64,000 nucleotides of DNA, taken from an uncultured Roseateles sp. GTDB taxonomy: Bacteria > Pseudomonadota > Gammaproteobacteria > Burkholderiales > Burkholderiaceae_C. Numbering within the stretch: position 1 is the stretch's first letter; every line of letters starts with the position of its first letter. The translations under genes were made by a program, and so were the position numbers. The notes under the pieces were generated by a model, which had not been told where the DNA came from, searched no databases, and saw only the letters and a program-made list of their open reading frames with translations. The DNA lies in assembly GCF_963422335.1 (NCBI RefSeq), contig NZ_OY729424.1, positions 1,302,001-1,366,000 on the forward strand. Direction: 5' to 3'. Shown one piece after another: positions 7,399-16,004 of the stretch.

Positions 7399-9261
7399 TC
7401 ACAGGAAACCGATCGAGATCCAGGGCACGAAGGCGACGATCACCGTGCCGACGAACAGCGCCGCCATATAGCCCACGATGGGCCGTATGCCCTCGTCGGG
7501 ATTGACGCGGCCGATGGCGCAGGCGGCGTAGTAGCCCACCCCCAGCGGTGGTGCGAACAGGCCCAGGCCCATCGACAGAATCACCACCATCGCGTAGTGC
7601 ACATCGTGGATGCCCAGCTGGCGCGCGATCGGGAACAGCAGCGGCCCGAACAGCACGATGGCCGGTATGCCCTCGAGCACCGAACCCAGCACCGTGAAGG
7701 CCAGGATGGACACCACCAGGAACATCGGGGCGCCGCCCGGCATGCTGGCCATGGTCTGGGCCAGCAGCTTGGAGAAGCCGGATTGTGTCAGCCCCCAGGC
7801 CATCGCCGTGGCCGTGCCAATGATCAGCAGGATGGCGCCCGACAGCGAGGCCGTGTCCACCAGCATCGGTCCGACCCGCTTCCAGTCGAACTGCCGGTAG
7901 ATCAGCAGGCCGGCCAGCACCGAGTAGGCAATGCCTATGGTCGAGACCTCGGTGGCCGTGGCCACGCCCTGCACCACGGCCGCGCGAATCACGAAGGGCA
8001 GGGCCAGCGCCGGGAAGGCGATCACGAACAGTTTCAGCACCTCGGCCTTGGGCTTGCGCGTCACATGGCTGAGATCCTCATGGCGGTAGCGGCTCCAGAC
8101 CACCAGGCACAACATGACCCCGAGCACCATGGCCGGCAGCAGGCCGCCAGTGAACAGCGCAGCAATCGAGATGCCGGTGACCGAGCCTATGGTGATCAGC
8201 ACGAGGCTGGGCGGTACCGTCTCGGTCTGTGCGCCGGTGGCCGCCAGCAGAGCCACCAGGTCGCCCGGCTTGGCGCCACGCTTCTTCATCTCCGGGAACA
8301 GCGCCGGGGCGATGGCTGCCATATCGGCCGCCTTGGAGCCGGAGATGCCCGACACCAGATACATCGCGCCGATCAGCACATACGACAAGCCGCCCTTGAC
8401 GTGGCCCAGCAGCGCCGCGAGGAAGGCGATCATCGCCCGTGCCATCGCCGTCATCTCGATCAGCAGGCCGAGGAAGACGAACAGCGGCACGGCCAGCAGT
8501 ATCAGGTGCGACATGCCCTCGTCCATGCGGCCGACCACGGCCAGCATCGGTGTGGTGGTGGTCAGCGCCAGATAGCCGAAGGTTGCCAGGCCGAAGGCGA
8601 AGGCGATCGGTATGCCGGCAAACACGCAGCCGCCGGCCACGCCGACGAAGAAGATCAGCAGGTTCAGGCGGCCCAGCGGCGCGAACAGCGGCGCGGCGAA
8701 CCAGAACGCCGCGACCAGGGCAGCGACCATCATCCCGACCTTGAGCAGCTGGGCGGCCGAACCGGTGCGCAACAGGCGCAGCACCGCGAACAGGCTCATC
8801 AGCAGGATGCCCACCGGCAGGGCGGCGGCGCGCCAGAGGTTGGAGACCTCCAGCGCCGGCGTGGTGATGAAGCGCTCTTCCGAGGCGTACTCCCAGGCCG
8901 GCCACACCACCATGGCCAGGAAGGCCAGGCAGGCCATCGTTGCCACCAGTTCCAGCGTGGCACGGCGCTGCGGGCTGGCGCTGCTGACCAGGGCCGTCAT
9001 GCGCATGTGCTCGCCACGCCGCAACGCGACGACCGAACCCAGCATGGCCAGCCACAGAAAGAGTATCGAGGCCAGTTCGTCGGACCACAGCAGCGGGCTG
9101 TGCAGCACATAGCGCGACACCACGCCCGCGAACAGCACGATGATGTCGGCCAGCACGAGCAGGGCGGCCGGCACCTCGACCAGCCAACCCAGCCCGCGGT
9201 CGCAGCGCGCCAGCAGGCCGGTGTCCGACGGAGCGGCCATCCCGGGATGGCCGCCGCTCAT
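7399..9261 (-). CDS. TRAP transporter permease, fused DctQ-DctM subunits
   Basis: A 620-residue membrane protein combining both TRAP membrane subunits. Residues 1-190 are the four-helix DctQ part (LLWSDELASILFLWLAMLGSVVALRRGEHMRM, the typical WxDE...RRGxH signature). Residues from about 200 on are the 12-helix DctM part (FAFGLATFGYLALTTTTPM, VSGISGSKAADMAAIAPALFPEMKKRG, FAPPLGVGYYAACAIG). Together with DctP it would import a carboxylate-type solute using the sodium or proton gradient. Its ATG overlaps the dctP stop (ATGA at 9258-9261), so the two are translationally coupled. The following genes upstream in the operon, a CoA ligase and a thiolase, imply that an organic acid is taken up and activated. 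Confidence 0.93.
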   Translation of the reverse strand: MSGGHPGMAAPSDTGLLARCDRGLGWLVEVPAALLVLADIIVLFAGVVSRYVLHSPLLWSDELASILFLWLAMLGSVVALRRGEHMRMTALVSSASPQRRATLELVATMACLAFLAMVVWPAWEYASEERFITTPALEVSNLWRAAALPVGILLMSLFAVLRLLRTGSAAQLLKVGMMVAALVAAFWFAAPLFAPLGRLNLLIFFVGVAGGCVFAGIPIAFAFGLATFGYLALTTTTPMLAVVGRMDEGMSHLILLAVPLFVFLGLLIEMTAMARAMIAFLAALLGHVKGGLSYVLIGAMYLVSGISGSKAADMAAIAPALFPEMKKRGAKPGDLVALLAATGAQTETVPPSLVLITIGSVTGISIAALFTGGLLPAMVLGVMLCLVVWSRYRHEDLSHVTRKPKAEVLKLFVIAFPALALPFVIRAAVVQGVATATEVSTIGIAYSVLAGLLIYRQFDWKRVGPMLVDTASLSGAILLIIGTATAMAWGLTQSGFSKLLAQTMASMPGGAPMFLVVSILAFTVLGSVLEGIPAIVLFGPLLFPIARQLGIHDVHYAMVVILSMGLGLFAPPLGVGYYAACAIGRVNPDEGIRPIVGYMAALFVGTVIVAFVPWISIGFL

Positions 9262-10271
9262 ACCAATTTGCCCGTGTATTTTTCGAGCAGGGCCCAGGGC
9301 TCTTCACCGAACTTCTTGTGCCATTCGGCGTAGAAGCCGGCCGCGCGCAGCTTGTTGCGGAACAGCTCGGCGTCGGTGTTGTTGAAGGCCATGCCCTTGG
9401 CCTTGAGGTCGGCCTGCAGGCCGTCGTTGAGCTTCTTCACATCGTCGCGCTGCTTCAGGCCGGCGGCATTGATGTTGCGGGTGACGATGTCCTTCAGGTC
9501 CTGCGGCAGGCGGTCGAAGGATTTCTTGTTGCCCAGGAACCAGAAGCCGTCCCACATATGGTTGGTGATGGAGCAGAACTTCTGCACCTCGTTGAGCTTG
9601 GCCGTGGCGATGATGGCCAGCGGGTTCTCCTGCGCGTCGGCGACCTTGGTCTGCAGCGCCGAATAGACCTCGGCGAAGTTGATCGTCAGCGGCGAGGCCT
9701 CGAAGGCCTTGAACATCGAGACCCAGAACGGGCTCGGCGGAATGCGGATCTTCAGGCCCTTCAGGTCTTCCGGCTTGGTGATGGCCACCGTGCTGGTGGT
9801 GATCTGGCGGTAGCCGTTGTCCCAGATCTTCTCGAAGGCGAACAGGCTTGAAGACGCGGCGATCTGCTTGCGCACATGGGCGCCCAGGTCGCCGTCCATG
9901 GCCGGCCAGACCTGGCTGTAGTCCTTGAAGGCGAAGCCCACGCCGCTGATCTGAGCGGCCGGCACCAGGGTGCCCAGAATCAGCGGCGACAGCGTGAAGA
10001 AGTCCATCGCGCCCGAGCGCACCTGCGACAGCATGTCGGTGTCATTGCCCAGCTGGTTGTTGGGGTAGACCTGGAAGTCGATGCGGCCCTTGGACTCGGC
10101 ATTGATGGCGGCGGCCATTTCGGCGGCGCGCTGGTTCATCGGATGGGTCAGCGGCAGGTTGTTGCCGTACTTGAAGGTGAACTCGGGGGCGGCGAAGGCA
10201 TTGCGCACCGACAGTGCGGGCAGCGCGATCGCGCCGGCACCGGCGATGAGGTTTCTGCGGCTGATGGCCAT
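9258..10271 (-). CDS. dctP: TRAP transporter substrate-binding protein DctP
   Basis: A 337-residue periplasmic receptor. The N-terminus MAISRRNLIAGAGAIALPALSVRNAFA is a signal peptide with an RR motif, consistent with Tat or Sec export. The mature part shows the DctP family pattern (FKYGNNLPLTHPMNQRAAEMAAAINAES, YPNNQLGNDTDMLSQVRSGAMDFF) and the substrate-carboxylate arginine region GLKIRIPPSPFW. AGGAGA precedes the ATG. It sits between the acyl-CoA ligase gene and the fused permease in a leftward operon. The ligand is unknown; the neighbourhood favours an aromatic or aliphatic carboxylic acid (inference). Confidence 0.92.
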   Translation of the reverse strand: MAISRRNLIAGAGAIALPALSVRNAFAAPEFTFKYGNNLPLTHPMNQRAAEMAAAINAESKGRIDFQVYPNNQLGNDTDMLSQVRSGAMDFFTLSPLILGTLVPAAQISGVGFAFKDYSQVWPAMDGDLGAHVRKQIAASSSLFAFEKIWDNGYRQITTSTVAITKPEDLKGLKIRIPPSPFWVSMFKAFEASPLTINFAEVYSALQTKVADAQENPLAIIATAKLNEVQKFCSITNHMWDGFWFLGNKKSFDRLPQDLKDIVTRNINAAGLKQRDDVKKLNDGLQADLKAKGMAFNNTDAELFRNKLRAAGFYAEWHKKFGEEPWALLEKYTGKLV

Positions 10272-10337
10272 GGATTTGTCTCCTGTTGTGATTGAAGTGA
10301 AAACGCGGGCGGGGGATATTAGTGCTGCTGGGCCGGC

Positions 10338-11936
10338 TCAGTCGTCGGCGACCGGTTGTACCTCACCGCGTTCGATCAGCAGCTGTTTGACGTCCTTCTT
10401 GGTGATCTTGCCGTAGCCCGACTTGGGCAGGGCCTCCCAGAATATGACTTGGCGCGGCCAGCGGTAGCGGGCCAGCCGGCCGTCCAGATAGGCCAGCAGC
10501 TCGGACTCATCGACCGCGGCGACATCGGGCCGGCGCACCACCACGGCCACGCCGACCTCGCCCCATTTGCGGTCGGCCACGCCCAGCACCGCCACCTCGG
10601 CCACGCCGGGGTGGGTGAGCAGCACCTCCTCGCATTCGCGCGGATAGACGTTGGAGCCGCCCGAGATGTACATGTCCGACTCGCGGCCGGTGATGTAGAG
10701 CAGGCCGCGGGCATCGAGCCGGCCCAGGTCGCCGGTGTGGAACCAGCCGCCGCGCAGGGCCTTGGCGGTGGCCTCCGGGTTGTCGTGATAGCCGGCAAAC
10801 ACGGCCGGGCCGCGGCAGCAGATCTCGCCCACCTCGCCGGTGGCCATGGGGGCCAGGTCTGGCCCCAGCACCGCCACCTCCATGCCGGTGCGCGGTTTGC
10901 CGCAGGAGCCGACGTTCGCATTCGGGTCGGCATCGTCGGCCGAATGCATGTGCGGCGGCAGCACGGTGATGCAGCCGGTCACCTCGCCCAGGCCGAAATA
11001 CTGCACCAGCACCGGGCCCAGCTTTTGCAGGGCCAGGCGCTGATCGGCGCGGTACATCGGCGCCCCGGCATAGATCATGAAGCGCAGCGAGCTGTGGTCG
11101 TGGCGGTCGACCGCCGGATGCTCGACCAGCATCTTGACGATGGTCGGCACGGTGAACAGATTGCTGATGCGGTGGCGCTCGACCAGCTCCCAGAACACCT
11201 CGGGGTCCAGCTTCTCGGAGGGCAGCAGCACGGTGGCCGCGCCGCGCGCGACATTCAGCAGCGCATGGATGCCGGCGCCGTGCGACAGCGGCGCCACGGC
11301 GATGGAGCAGTCGCGCTCGTCGGTGCCCGGGATCAGATCGGCCAGATGGTTGGTGACGACAAAGCCCATCTGCCCATGGGTCAGGATCGCGGCCTTGGGC
11401 TTGCCGGTGGTGCCCGAGGTGTAGAAGAACCACAGCGGGGTGTCGTGCTCGACCACGGCCTCGGCGGGCGCGGCGCCCAGGTGTTGCTGCACCAGGGCCT
11501 CGTAGCTGGGCTCTGCGGGGCTGGGTGATTCTCCGATCCAGACCACCTGCCGCAGGGCCGGCGAGGCTGCGCGCACCGCCTCCACATGGCCGGCGAACAG
11601 CGGCTCGGCCAGCATGGTCACGGCGCCGCTGGAGCTGCCCAGGTACGCCACCTCGCTGGCGGTGAGACGGAAGTTGGTCGGCACCCAGACGCAGCCCATG
11701 CGGAAGGCGGCCCAGCCGCTCTCGAACAGGGCCAGGTTGTTGCGCGACTGCAGCAGGATGCGGTCGCCCTGCTTGACGCCCAGCGCGTGCAGCGCGCTGA
11801 CCAGCGCATCGACCCGCTGGTCGATCTGCGCCCAGGTCCAGCGCTGCTCGCCCTGTATCAGCGCGATGCGTTCGGGGAACAGCCTTGCGGTGTGGGTCAG
11901 CAGGCGGGCCAGGTTCGATACCTGGGCGGGGTTCAT
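10338..11936 (-). CDS. AMP-dependent acyl-CoA synthetase/ligase
   Basis: A 532-residue ANL-superfamily enzyme. The ATP-binding P-loop FYTSGTTGKPKAAILTH is near residue 170, the YFGLGE-type A5 motif follows, the hinge YITGRESDMYISGGSNVYPRECEEVL is present, and the C-terminal catalytic lysine lies in PKSGYGKITKKD. It should convert a carboxylic acid plus ATP and CoA to the acyl-CoA. No transmembrane segment. It lies between the thiolase (37 bases upstream) and dctP (66 bases downstream), all leftward, so uptake, activation and thiolysis are encoded together. Substrate class (fatty, aromatic or terpenoid acid) cannot be told from motifs alone. Confidence 0.92.
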   Translation of the reverse strand: MNPAQVSNLARLLTHTARLFPERIALIQGEQRWTWAQIDQRVDALVSALHALGVKQGDRILLQSRNNLALFESGWAAFRMGCVWVPTNFRLTASEVAYLGSSSGAVTMLAEPLFAGHVEAVRAASPALRQVVWIGESPSPAEPSYEALVQQHLGAAPAEAVVEHDTPLWFFYTSGTTGKPKAAILTHGQMGFVVTNHLADLIPGTDERDCSIAVAPLSHGAGIHALLNVARGAATVLLPSEKLDPEVFWELVERHRISNLFTVPTIVKMLVEHPAVDRHDHSSLRFMIYAGAPMYRADQRLALQKLGPVLVQYFGLGEVTGCITVLPPHMHSADDADPNANVGSCGKPRTGMEVAVLGPDLAPMATGEVGEICCRGPAVFAGYHDNPEATAKALRGGWFHTGDLGRLDARGLLYITGRESDMYISGGSNVYPRECEEVLLTHPGVAEVAVLGVADRKWGEVGVAVVVRRPDVAAVDESELLAYLDGRLARYRWPRQVIFWEALPKSGYGKITKKDVKQLLIERGEVQPVADD

Positions 11937-11973
11937 CGGTGCACCCTACGCACTTCGGGCGGCCGTGCGGGGC

Positions 11974-13140
11974 TCATGCGCTCTCCAGCACGCTCAGGTA
12001 GTTGGCCACCGCCGCCCCGCCCATATTGAACACGGCGCCGACGCGGGCATTGGCAATCTGCATGTCGCCGGCCGTGCCGGACAGCTGCATCGCTGCCATC
12101 ACATGCTGTGACACGCCGGTGGCGCCGATCGGATGGCCGCGAGACTTCAGCCCGCCTGAAGGGTTGACCGGCAGCCGGCCGTCCTTGCGCGTGACGCCGT
12201 CCAGGATGACCCGCCCGCCCTGGCCGTGCGGTGCCAGGCCCATGGCCTCGTACTCCAGCAGCTCGGCAATGGTGAAGCAGTCATGGGTCTCGACGAACTG
12301 CAGATCGTCCAGCGTGGCGCCCGCGTCGGCCAGGCCGCGCGACCAGGCCAGCGCGGCCCCCTCGAAGCGGGTCGGGTCGCGGCGCGACAGCGGCAGAAAC
12401 TCGTTGACCTGGGTGCGCGAGCGCCAGCGCACGGCCGGCACCGAGGCACCGGCCAGCGGCTCCATCGACAGCACCAGCGCGGCCGCGCCATCGGACACCA
12501 GCGAGCAGTCCGAGCGCTTCAGCGGCCCGGCGACGAAGGGGTTCTTGTCCGACGGGTTGCGGCAGAAGTCGTAGCCCAGGTCGCGCCGCATGTGGGCGAA
12601 GGGGTTGTGCACGCCATTGGCGTGGTTCTTGGCGGAGATGGCCGCCAGCGCGTCCGACTGGTCGCCGAAGCGTTCGAAGTAACCGGCCGCGATCTGGCCG
12701 AACACGCCGGCAAAGCCGCCCGGCGTATCGCCCTCTTCCTTGACGTAGGAGCAGCGCAGCAGCACCTCGCCGATCTGCTGGTTGGGCAGGGTGTTCATCT
12801 TCTCGAAGCCCAGCACGAGCACACGCTTCATGCGGCCGCCGGCAAGCGCATTGAGCGCGGCCCAGATCGCGGCCGAGCCGGTGGCGCAGGCGTTCTCCAT
12901 CCGCACCGAGGGCACGTGGCGCAGCTCGGGAATGGCAACAGCCGCCAGCGCACCGCTGAAGTCCTGGCGCACAAAGCCGCCGTTGAAATGGCCGACGAAC
13001 ACGCCGTCGATGTCGGCCGGCGTCAGGCCGGCGCTGGCAATCGCCGGCAGTGCTGCGTCACGTATCAGCTGTTCGAGCTCGATGGCATCGAGCTTGCCGA
13101 ACGGGGTGTGACCCCAGCCAACGATGTGGGGAGTGGGCAT
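11974..13140 (-). CDS. Thiolase family protein (SCP2-thiolase-like acetyl-CoA acyltransferase)
   Basis: A 388-residue thiolase-fold protein. The nucleophile cysteine lies in ENACATGSAA (about residue 84), the catalytic histidine in SRGHPIGATG, and the VETHDCFTIAELLEYEAMGL block identifies the SCP2/non-classical branch. The C-terminal CxG motif of classical thiolases is replaced by NMGGAA, normal for that branch. It would cleave or form a 3-ketoacyl-CoA. AGGAGA precedes the ATG. It is the first gene of the leftward TRAP-CoA ligase operon and divergent from the IclR regulator. Many relatives need a small OB-fold DUF35 partner, which is not present here. Confidence 0.88.
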   Translation of the reverse strand: MPTPHIVGWGHTPFGKLDAIELEQLIRDAALPAIASAGLTPADIDGVFVGHFNGGFVRQDFSGALAAVAIPELRHVPSVRMENACATGSAAIWAALNALAGGRMKRVLVLGFEKMNTLPNQQIGEVLLRCSYVKEEGDTPGGFAGVFGQIAAGYFERFGDQSDALAAISAKNHANGVHNPFAHMRRDLGYDFCRNPSDKNPFVAGPLKRSDCSLVSDGAAALVLSMEPLAGASVPAVRWRSRTQVNEFLPLSRRDPTRFEGAALAWSRGLADAGATLDDLQFVETHDCFTIAELLEYEAMGLAPHGQGGRVILDGVTRKDGRLPVNPSGGLKSRGHPIGATGVSQHVMAAMQLSGTAGDMQIANARVGAVFNMGGAAVANYLSVLESA

Positions 13141-13289
13141 GGCTTTGTCTCCTGCGCCGGGACGCGTGGTCTACTATTTGAACCTTGCGCCGCGGCACAA
13201 TGCGTTGGCGGGTCTTGTTTTTAAAATTCTAGGGCGGGATCGGCCGTCACTGCGCCGGCCTGTGGCACTGTCACGCAGAAACAGGTTCA

Positions 13290-13297
13290 CCATATGG
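13290..13297. promoter_or_regulatory. Palindrome in the IclR-thiolase divergent region
   Basis: CCATATGG, a perfect 8-base palindrome, lies just ahead of the IclR start in the 160-base divergent gap. IclR-type regulators usually bind palindromes in such gaps, but the flanks are not symmetric, so this is only a weak candidate operator. An AT-rich run at 13217-13231 may mark the promoters. Confidence 0.2.
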
Positions 13298-13300
13298 ACG

Positions 13301-14128
13301 ATGGATTCAGGGTTTATGCCTAAGGACGCACCACAGCCCAAGGCCGAAACGGCCGGTGCACAAACCTTGCGTCGCGGCCTGGCGGTGCTGCGGCTGCTGA
13401 CCCGGGTGGGGCCGGGCGGCCTGCGCATGGTCGAGATCGGCCGGCGGCTGGAGCTGAACAAGTCCACCGCGATACGGCTCACCCGCACCCTGGTGGACGA
13501 GGGCTTTGTGCTGCACGATCAGACCACCGGCGCCTACCGCCTCGGGCCCGAAGCCTTTGCCGTCGGGCTGGCGGCCGAGCCCAGCTACGAGTTGCAGCGC
13601 CTGGCCGTGCCGGCGCTGCGCGCGCTGGCGCTGGAGTCGGGCGACACCGTGTTCTTCACCGTGCTGCATGGGCTGGAGAGCATCTGCCTGTCGCGCTCGG
13701 AGGGTGATTTCCCCATCCGCAACCAGCTGGTCAAGCCCGGCGACCGCTGGCCGCTGGGCGTGGGCGCCGGCAGCTGCGCGATGCTGGCGGCGCTGTCCGA
13801 TGCCGCCATCACCGACATCCTGGCCCGCAACGCCGAGATGCGCGCCGCGCGCTTCCCCGGCTGCACCGACGCGGCCATCCTGCAACTGGTTCAGGAAACG
13901 CGGGCCCAGGGCTACTGCCTGAACCCCGGCCTGGTGCTGGAAAGCAGCTGGGCCATAGGCGTGCCGGTCTACGACACCCAGGCGCGGCCGGTGGCCTCGA
14001 TCAGCCTGGCGGCGATCGAGGCCCGGCTGGGGCCGGCCCGCCGCGCCGCTCTGGGCAATCGCCTGATGCAGGCCAGCCAGGAGCTGACGGCGCTGCTGGC
14101 GGCGGCGGTCGATGGCGCCGCGCGTTGA
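13301..14128 (+). CDS. IclR family transcriptional regulator
   Basis: A 275-residue regulator. The N-terminal winged helix (QTLRRGLAVLRLLTRVGPGGLRMVEIGRRLELNKSTAIRLTRTLVDEGFV) is followed by the IclR effector-binding domain (YRLGPEAFAVGLA..., SICLSRSEGDFPIRNQLVKPGDRWPLGVGAGSCAMLAAL). Length and order are typical. Start ATG 13301 is tentative: ATG 13316 is in frame and neither has a good ribosome site. Divergent transcription from the thiolase-CoA ligase-TRAP operon makes that operon its likely target, with an acid or its CoA ester as the likely effector (inference). Confidence 0.9.
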   Translation: MDSGFMPKDAPQPKAETAGAQTLRRGLAVLRLLTRVGPGGLRMVEIGRRLELNKSTAIRLTRTLVDEGFVLHDQTTGAYRLGPEAFAVGLAAEPSYELQRLAVPALRALALESGDTVFFTVLHGLESICLSRSEGDFPIRNQLVKPGDRWPLGVGAGSCAMLAALSDAAITDILARNAEMRAARFPGCTDAAILQLVQETRAQGYCLNPGLVLESSWAIGVPVYDTQARPVASISLAAIEARLGPARRAALGNRLMQASQELTALLAAAVDGAAR

Positions 14129-14138
14129 CGGACCAGCG

Positions 14139-15017
14139 CTAGGGCAGCCGGGGCAGATAGTCGATGAACTGGCGCAGCAGCGGCGAATCGTTGTCGGTCC
14201 GCCAGGCCGCGCCGGTCTCCACCGTGGCCTGCTCGCCGTCCAGCGGCCGGTAGACCACGCCCTGGCGCTGCAGCGCCTCCATGCAGGTCGGCACCAGGGC
14301 CACACCCAGGCCGCCCGAGACCAGGCTGACGATGGTGTGCATCTGCCGGGCCGGGAAGATGCGCGGGCTGAAGCCCTGGCGCATGCAGGCGCTGACCATC
14401 GCATCGAACATCAGCGGGCCGTGGTGGCGCTCGAAGGCCAGGAACTGCTCGCCTGCCAGCCGAGCCAGCGGCACCGCCGGCAGGGCCGCCAGCGGATGCT
14501 GCTCGGGCAGGGCCACCATCAGTGCATCGCGGCGGGTGGCCTGGTAGCCGAGCCCGGGCGGGGCCAGCGGCGAGGCAAAGATGCAGCCCACGTCCAGCAC
14601 GCCCTGGTCCAGGTCGGCCAGCATCTGGTCGGTGGTCGATTCGTGCAGGGCCAGCTTGACGCGGGGGTGATCGGCCATGAAGCGCTGCAGCAGGGCCGGC
14701 AGAAAGGAATAGGCCGCCAGGCTGATGAAGCCTATCGCCAGGCGCCCGCTCTGGCCGGCCGCTGCGTCGCGCCCGCGGCTGCGCATCGCGTCGCTGCGGG
14801 CCAGCACGGCACGGGCGTCGCCCAGCGCCTCCTCGCCGGCCGCGGTCAGGCTGATGCGGCGCGAGCTGCGTTCGAACAGGCGCTGGCCCAGTTCGGCCTC
14901 CAGCTCCTTGATCGCCAGGCTGACCGGCGGCTGGGACAGGTGCAGGCGTTGGGCGGCGCGGCCGAAGTGCAGTTCTTCGGCCACCGCCACAAAGCAGCGC
15001 AGGTGACGCATTTCCAT
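14139..15017 (-). CDS. LysR family transcriptional regulator
   Basis: A 292-residue LTTR. The N-terminal HTH (MRHLRCFVAVAEELHFGRAAQRLHLSQPPVSLAIKELEAELGQRLFERSSRR) closely follows the CatR/BenM-type consensus, and the remaining part is the periplasmic-binding-like effector domain. Start ATG 15015-15017; a second in-frame ATG two codons on would also fit. It is divergent from an SDR gene 100 bases away and converges on the IclR gene with an 11-base gap. It most likely controls the SDR gene (inference from LTTR habit). Confidence 0.9.
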   Translation of the reverse strand: MEMRHLRCFVAVAEELHFGRAAQRLHLSQPPVSLAIKELEAELGQRLFERSSRRISLTAAGEEALGDARAVLARSDAMRSRGRDAAAGQSGRLAIGFISLAAYSFLPALLQRFMADHPRVKLALHESTTDQMLADLDQGVLDVGCIFASPLAPPGLGYQATRRDALMVALPEQHPLAALPAVPLARLAGEQFLAFERHHGPLMFDAMVSACMRQGFSPRIFPARQMHTIVSLVSGGLGVALVPTCMEALQRQGVVYRPLDGEQATVETGAAWRTDNDSPLLRQFIDYLPRLP

Positions 15018-15030
15018 CTAGCTGATTCCT

Positions 15031-15045
15031 GTATCGATCGATTCA
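15031..15045. promoter_or_regulatory. Candidate LysR site between the LysR and SDR genes
   Basis: The 100-base divergent gap holds the perfect palindrome ATCGATCGAT at 15033-15042, about 15 bases before the LysR start, followed by an A-run (15045-15051). LTTRs typically bind near their own promoter at such a place. Assignment is positional inference. Confidence 0.35.
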
Positions 15046-15117
15046 AAAAAACTACTTCTGCAAATGTATGCCCTTGCCTAGACTGAGGGACAAGCCCTGC
15101 ACAACATCGGAGACAGC

Positions 15118-15927
15118 ATGAGCCCCCATCCCTCGAACGCACTCGTCCCCACCCCGGTGGCCGTGGTCACCGGCGGCGCCCGCGGCATCGGCCTGGCCGT
15201 GGCGCAATGGTTTCTGGCCCACGGCTACCAGGTCGCGCTGTGGGACATCGATGCCGACACCCTGCTCAAGACCGAACGGTCGCTGAACGATGCCGAACGC
15301 GTGCTGGCCGTGCACTGCGATGTGTCGCAGCAGGCCCAGGTGCAGGCCGCTGCGGCCGCCACGGTGGGGCGCTTCGGCCGCATCGATGCGCTGGTCAACA
15401 ACGCCGGCGTGGCCGTGTTCAAGCCGATTGGCGAGACCAGCTTCGAGGAGTGGCAGACGGTGCTGGGCACCAATCTGAATGGCCCCTTCCTGTGCACCCA
15501 GGCCCTGGCGCCGCTGATGCGCAAGACCGGCGGCGGTGCGGTGGTCAATATCGCCTCGATCTCCGGCCTGCGCGCCAGCACCCTGCGCGTCGCCTACGGC
15601 ACCAGCAAGGCCGCGCTGATACACCTGACCAAGCAGCAGGCGACCGAGCTCGGCACGGTGGGCATACGCGTCAATGCGATCGCGCCCGGACCGGTGGAAA
15701 CCGAAATGGCCAAGCTGGTGCACAGCGTGGCCATCCGCTCCGACTACCACGACGTGATCCCGCTGGAGCGCTACGGCACGACCGAGGAAATCGCCAACGC
15801 GGTGGGCTTTTTGTGCAGCCCCGCGGCCAGCTATGTCAACGGCCAGGTGCTGGCCGTCGATGGCGGCTTCGACGCCGCCGGTGTGGGCCTGCCGACGCTG
15901 CGCAAGAACGCCAGGCCGGCAGGCTGA
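15118..15927 (+). CDS. SDR family oxidoreductase
   Basis: A 269-residue classical short-chain dehydrogenase. The cofactor motif TGGARGIG is near residue 17, NNAG near 94, the catalytic Ser in NIASISG, and the YxxxK motif YGTSK follows. Acidic residues after beta-2 (WDIDADT) suggest NAD(H) rather than NADP(H). The C-terminus VNGQVLAVDGGFDAAG is typical. CGGAGA precedes the ATG. It is divergent from a LysR gene and 77 bases ahead of a secreted S9 peptidase. The substrate, an alcohol or ketone, is not identifiable. Confidence 0.9.
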   Translation: MSPHPSNALVPTPVAVVTGGARGIGLAVAQWFLAHGYQVALWDIDADTLLKTERSLNDAERVLAVHCDVSQQAQVQAAAAATVGRFGRIDALVNNAGVAVFKPIGETSFEEWQTVLGTNLNGPFLCTQALAPLMRKTGGGAVVNIASISGLRASTLRVAYGTSKAALIHLTKQQATELGTVGIRVNAIAPGPVETEMAKLVHSVAIRSDYHDVIPLERYGTTEEIANAVGFLCSPAASYVNGQVLAVDGGFDAAGVGLPTLRKNARPAG

Positions 15928-16004
15928 TTCGAGGTGTCCGGGCCGAGGCTCGGGCGAGGTTATCCTGGGCACACACCGACAAGAGTGGGTTCTGGGAGGA
16001 ATCA

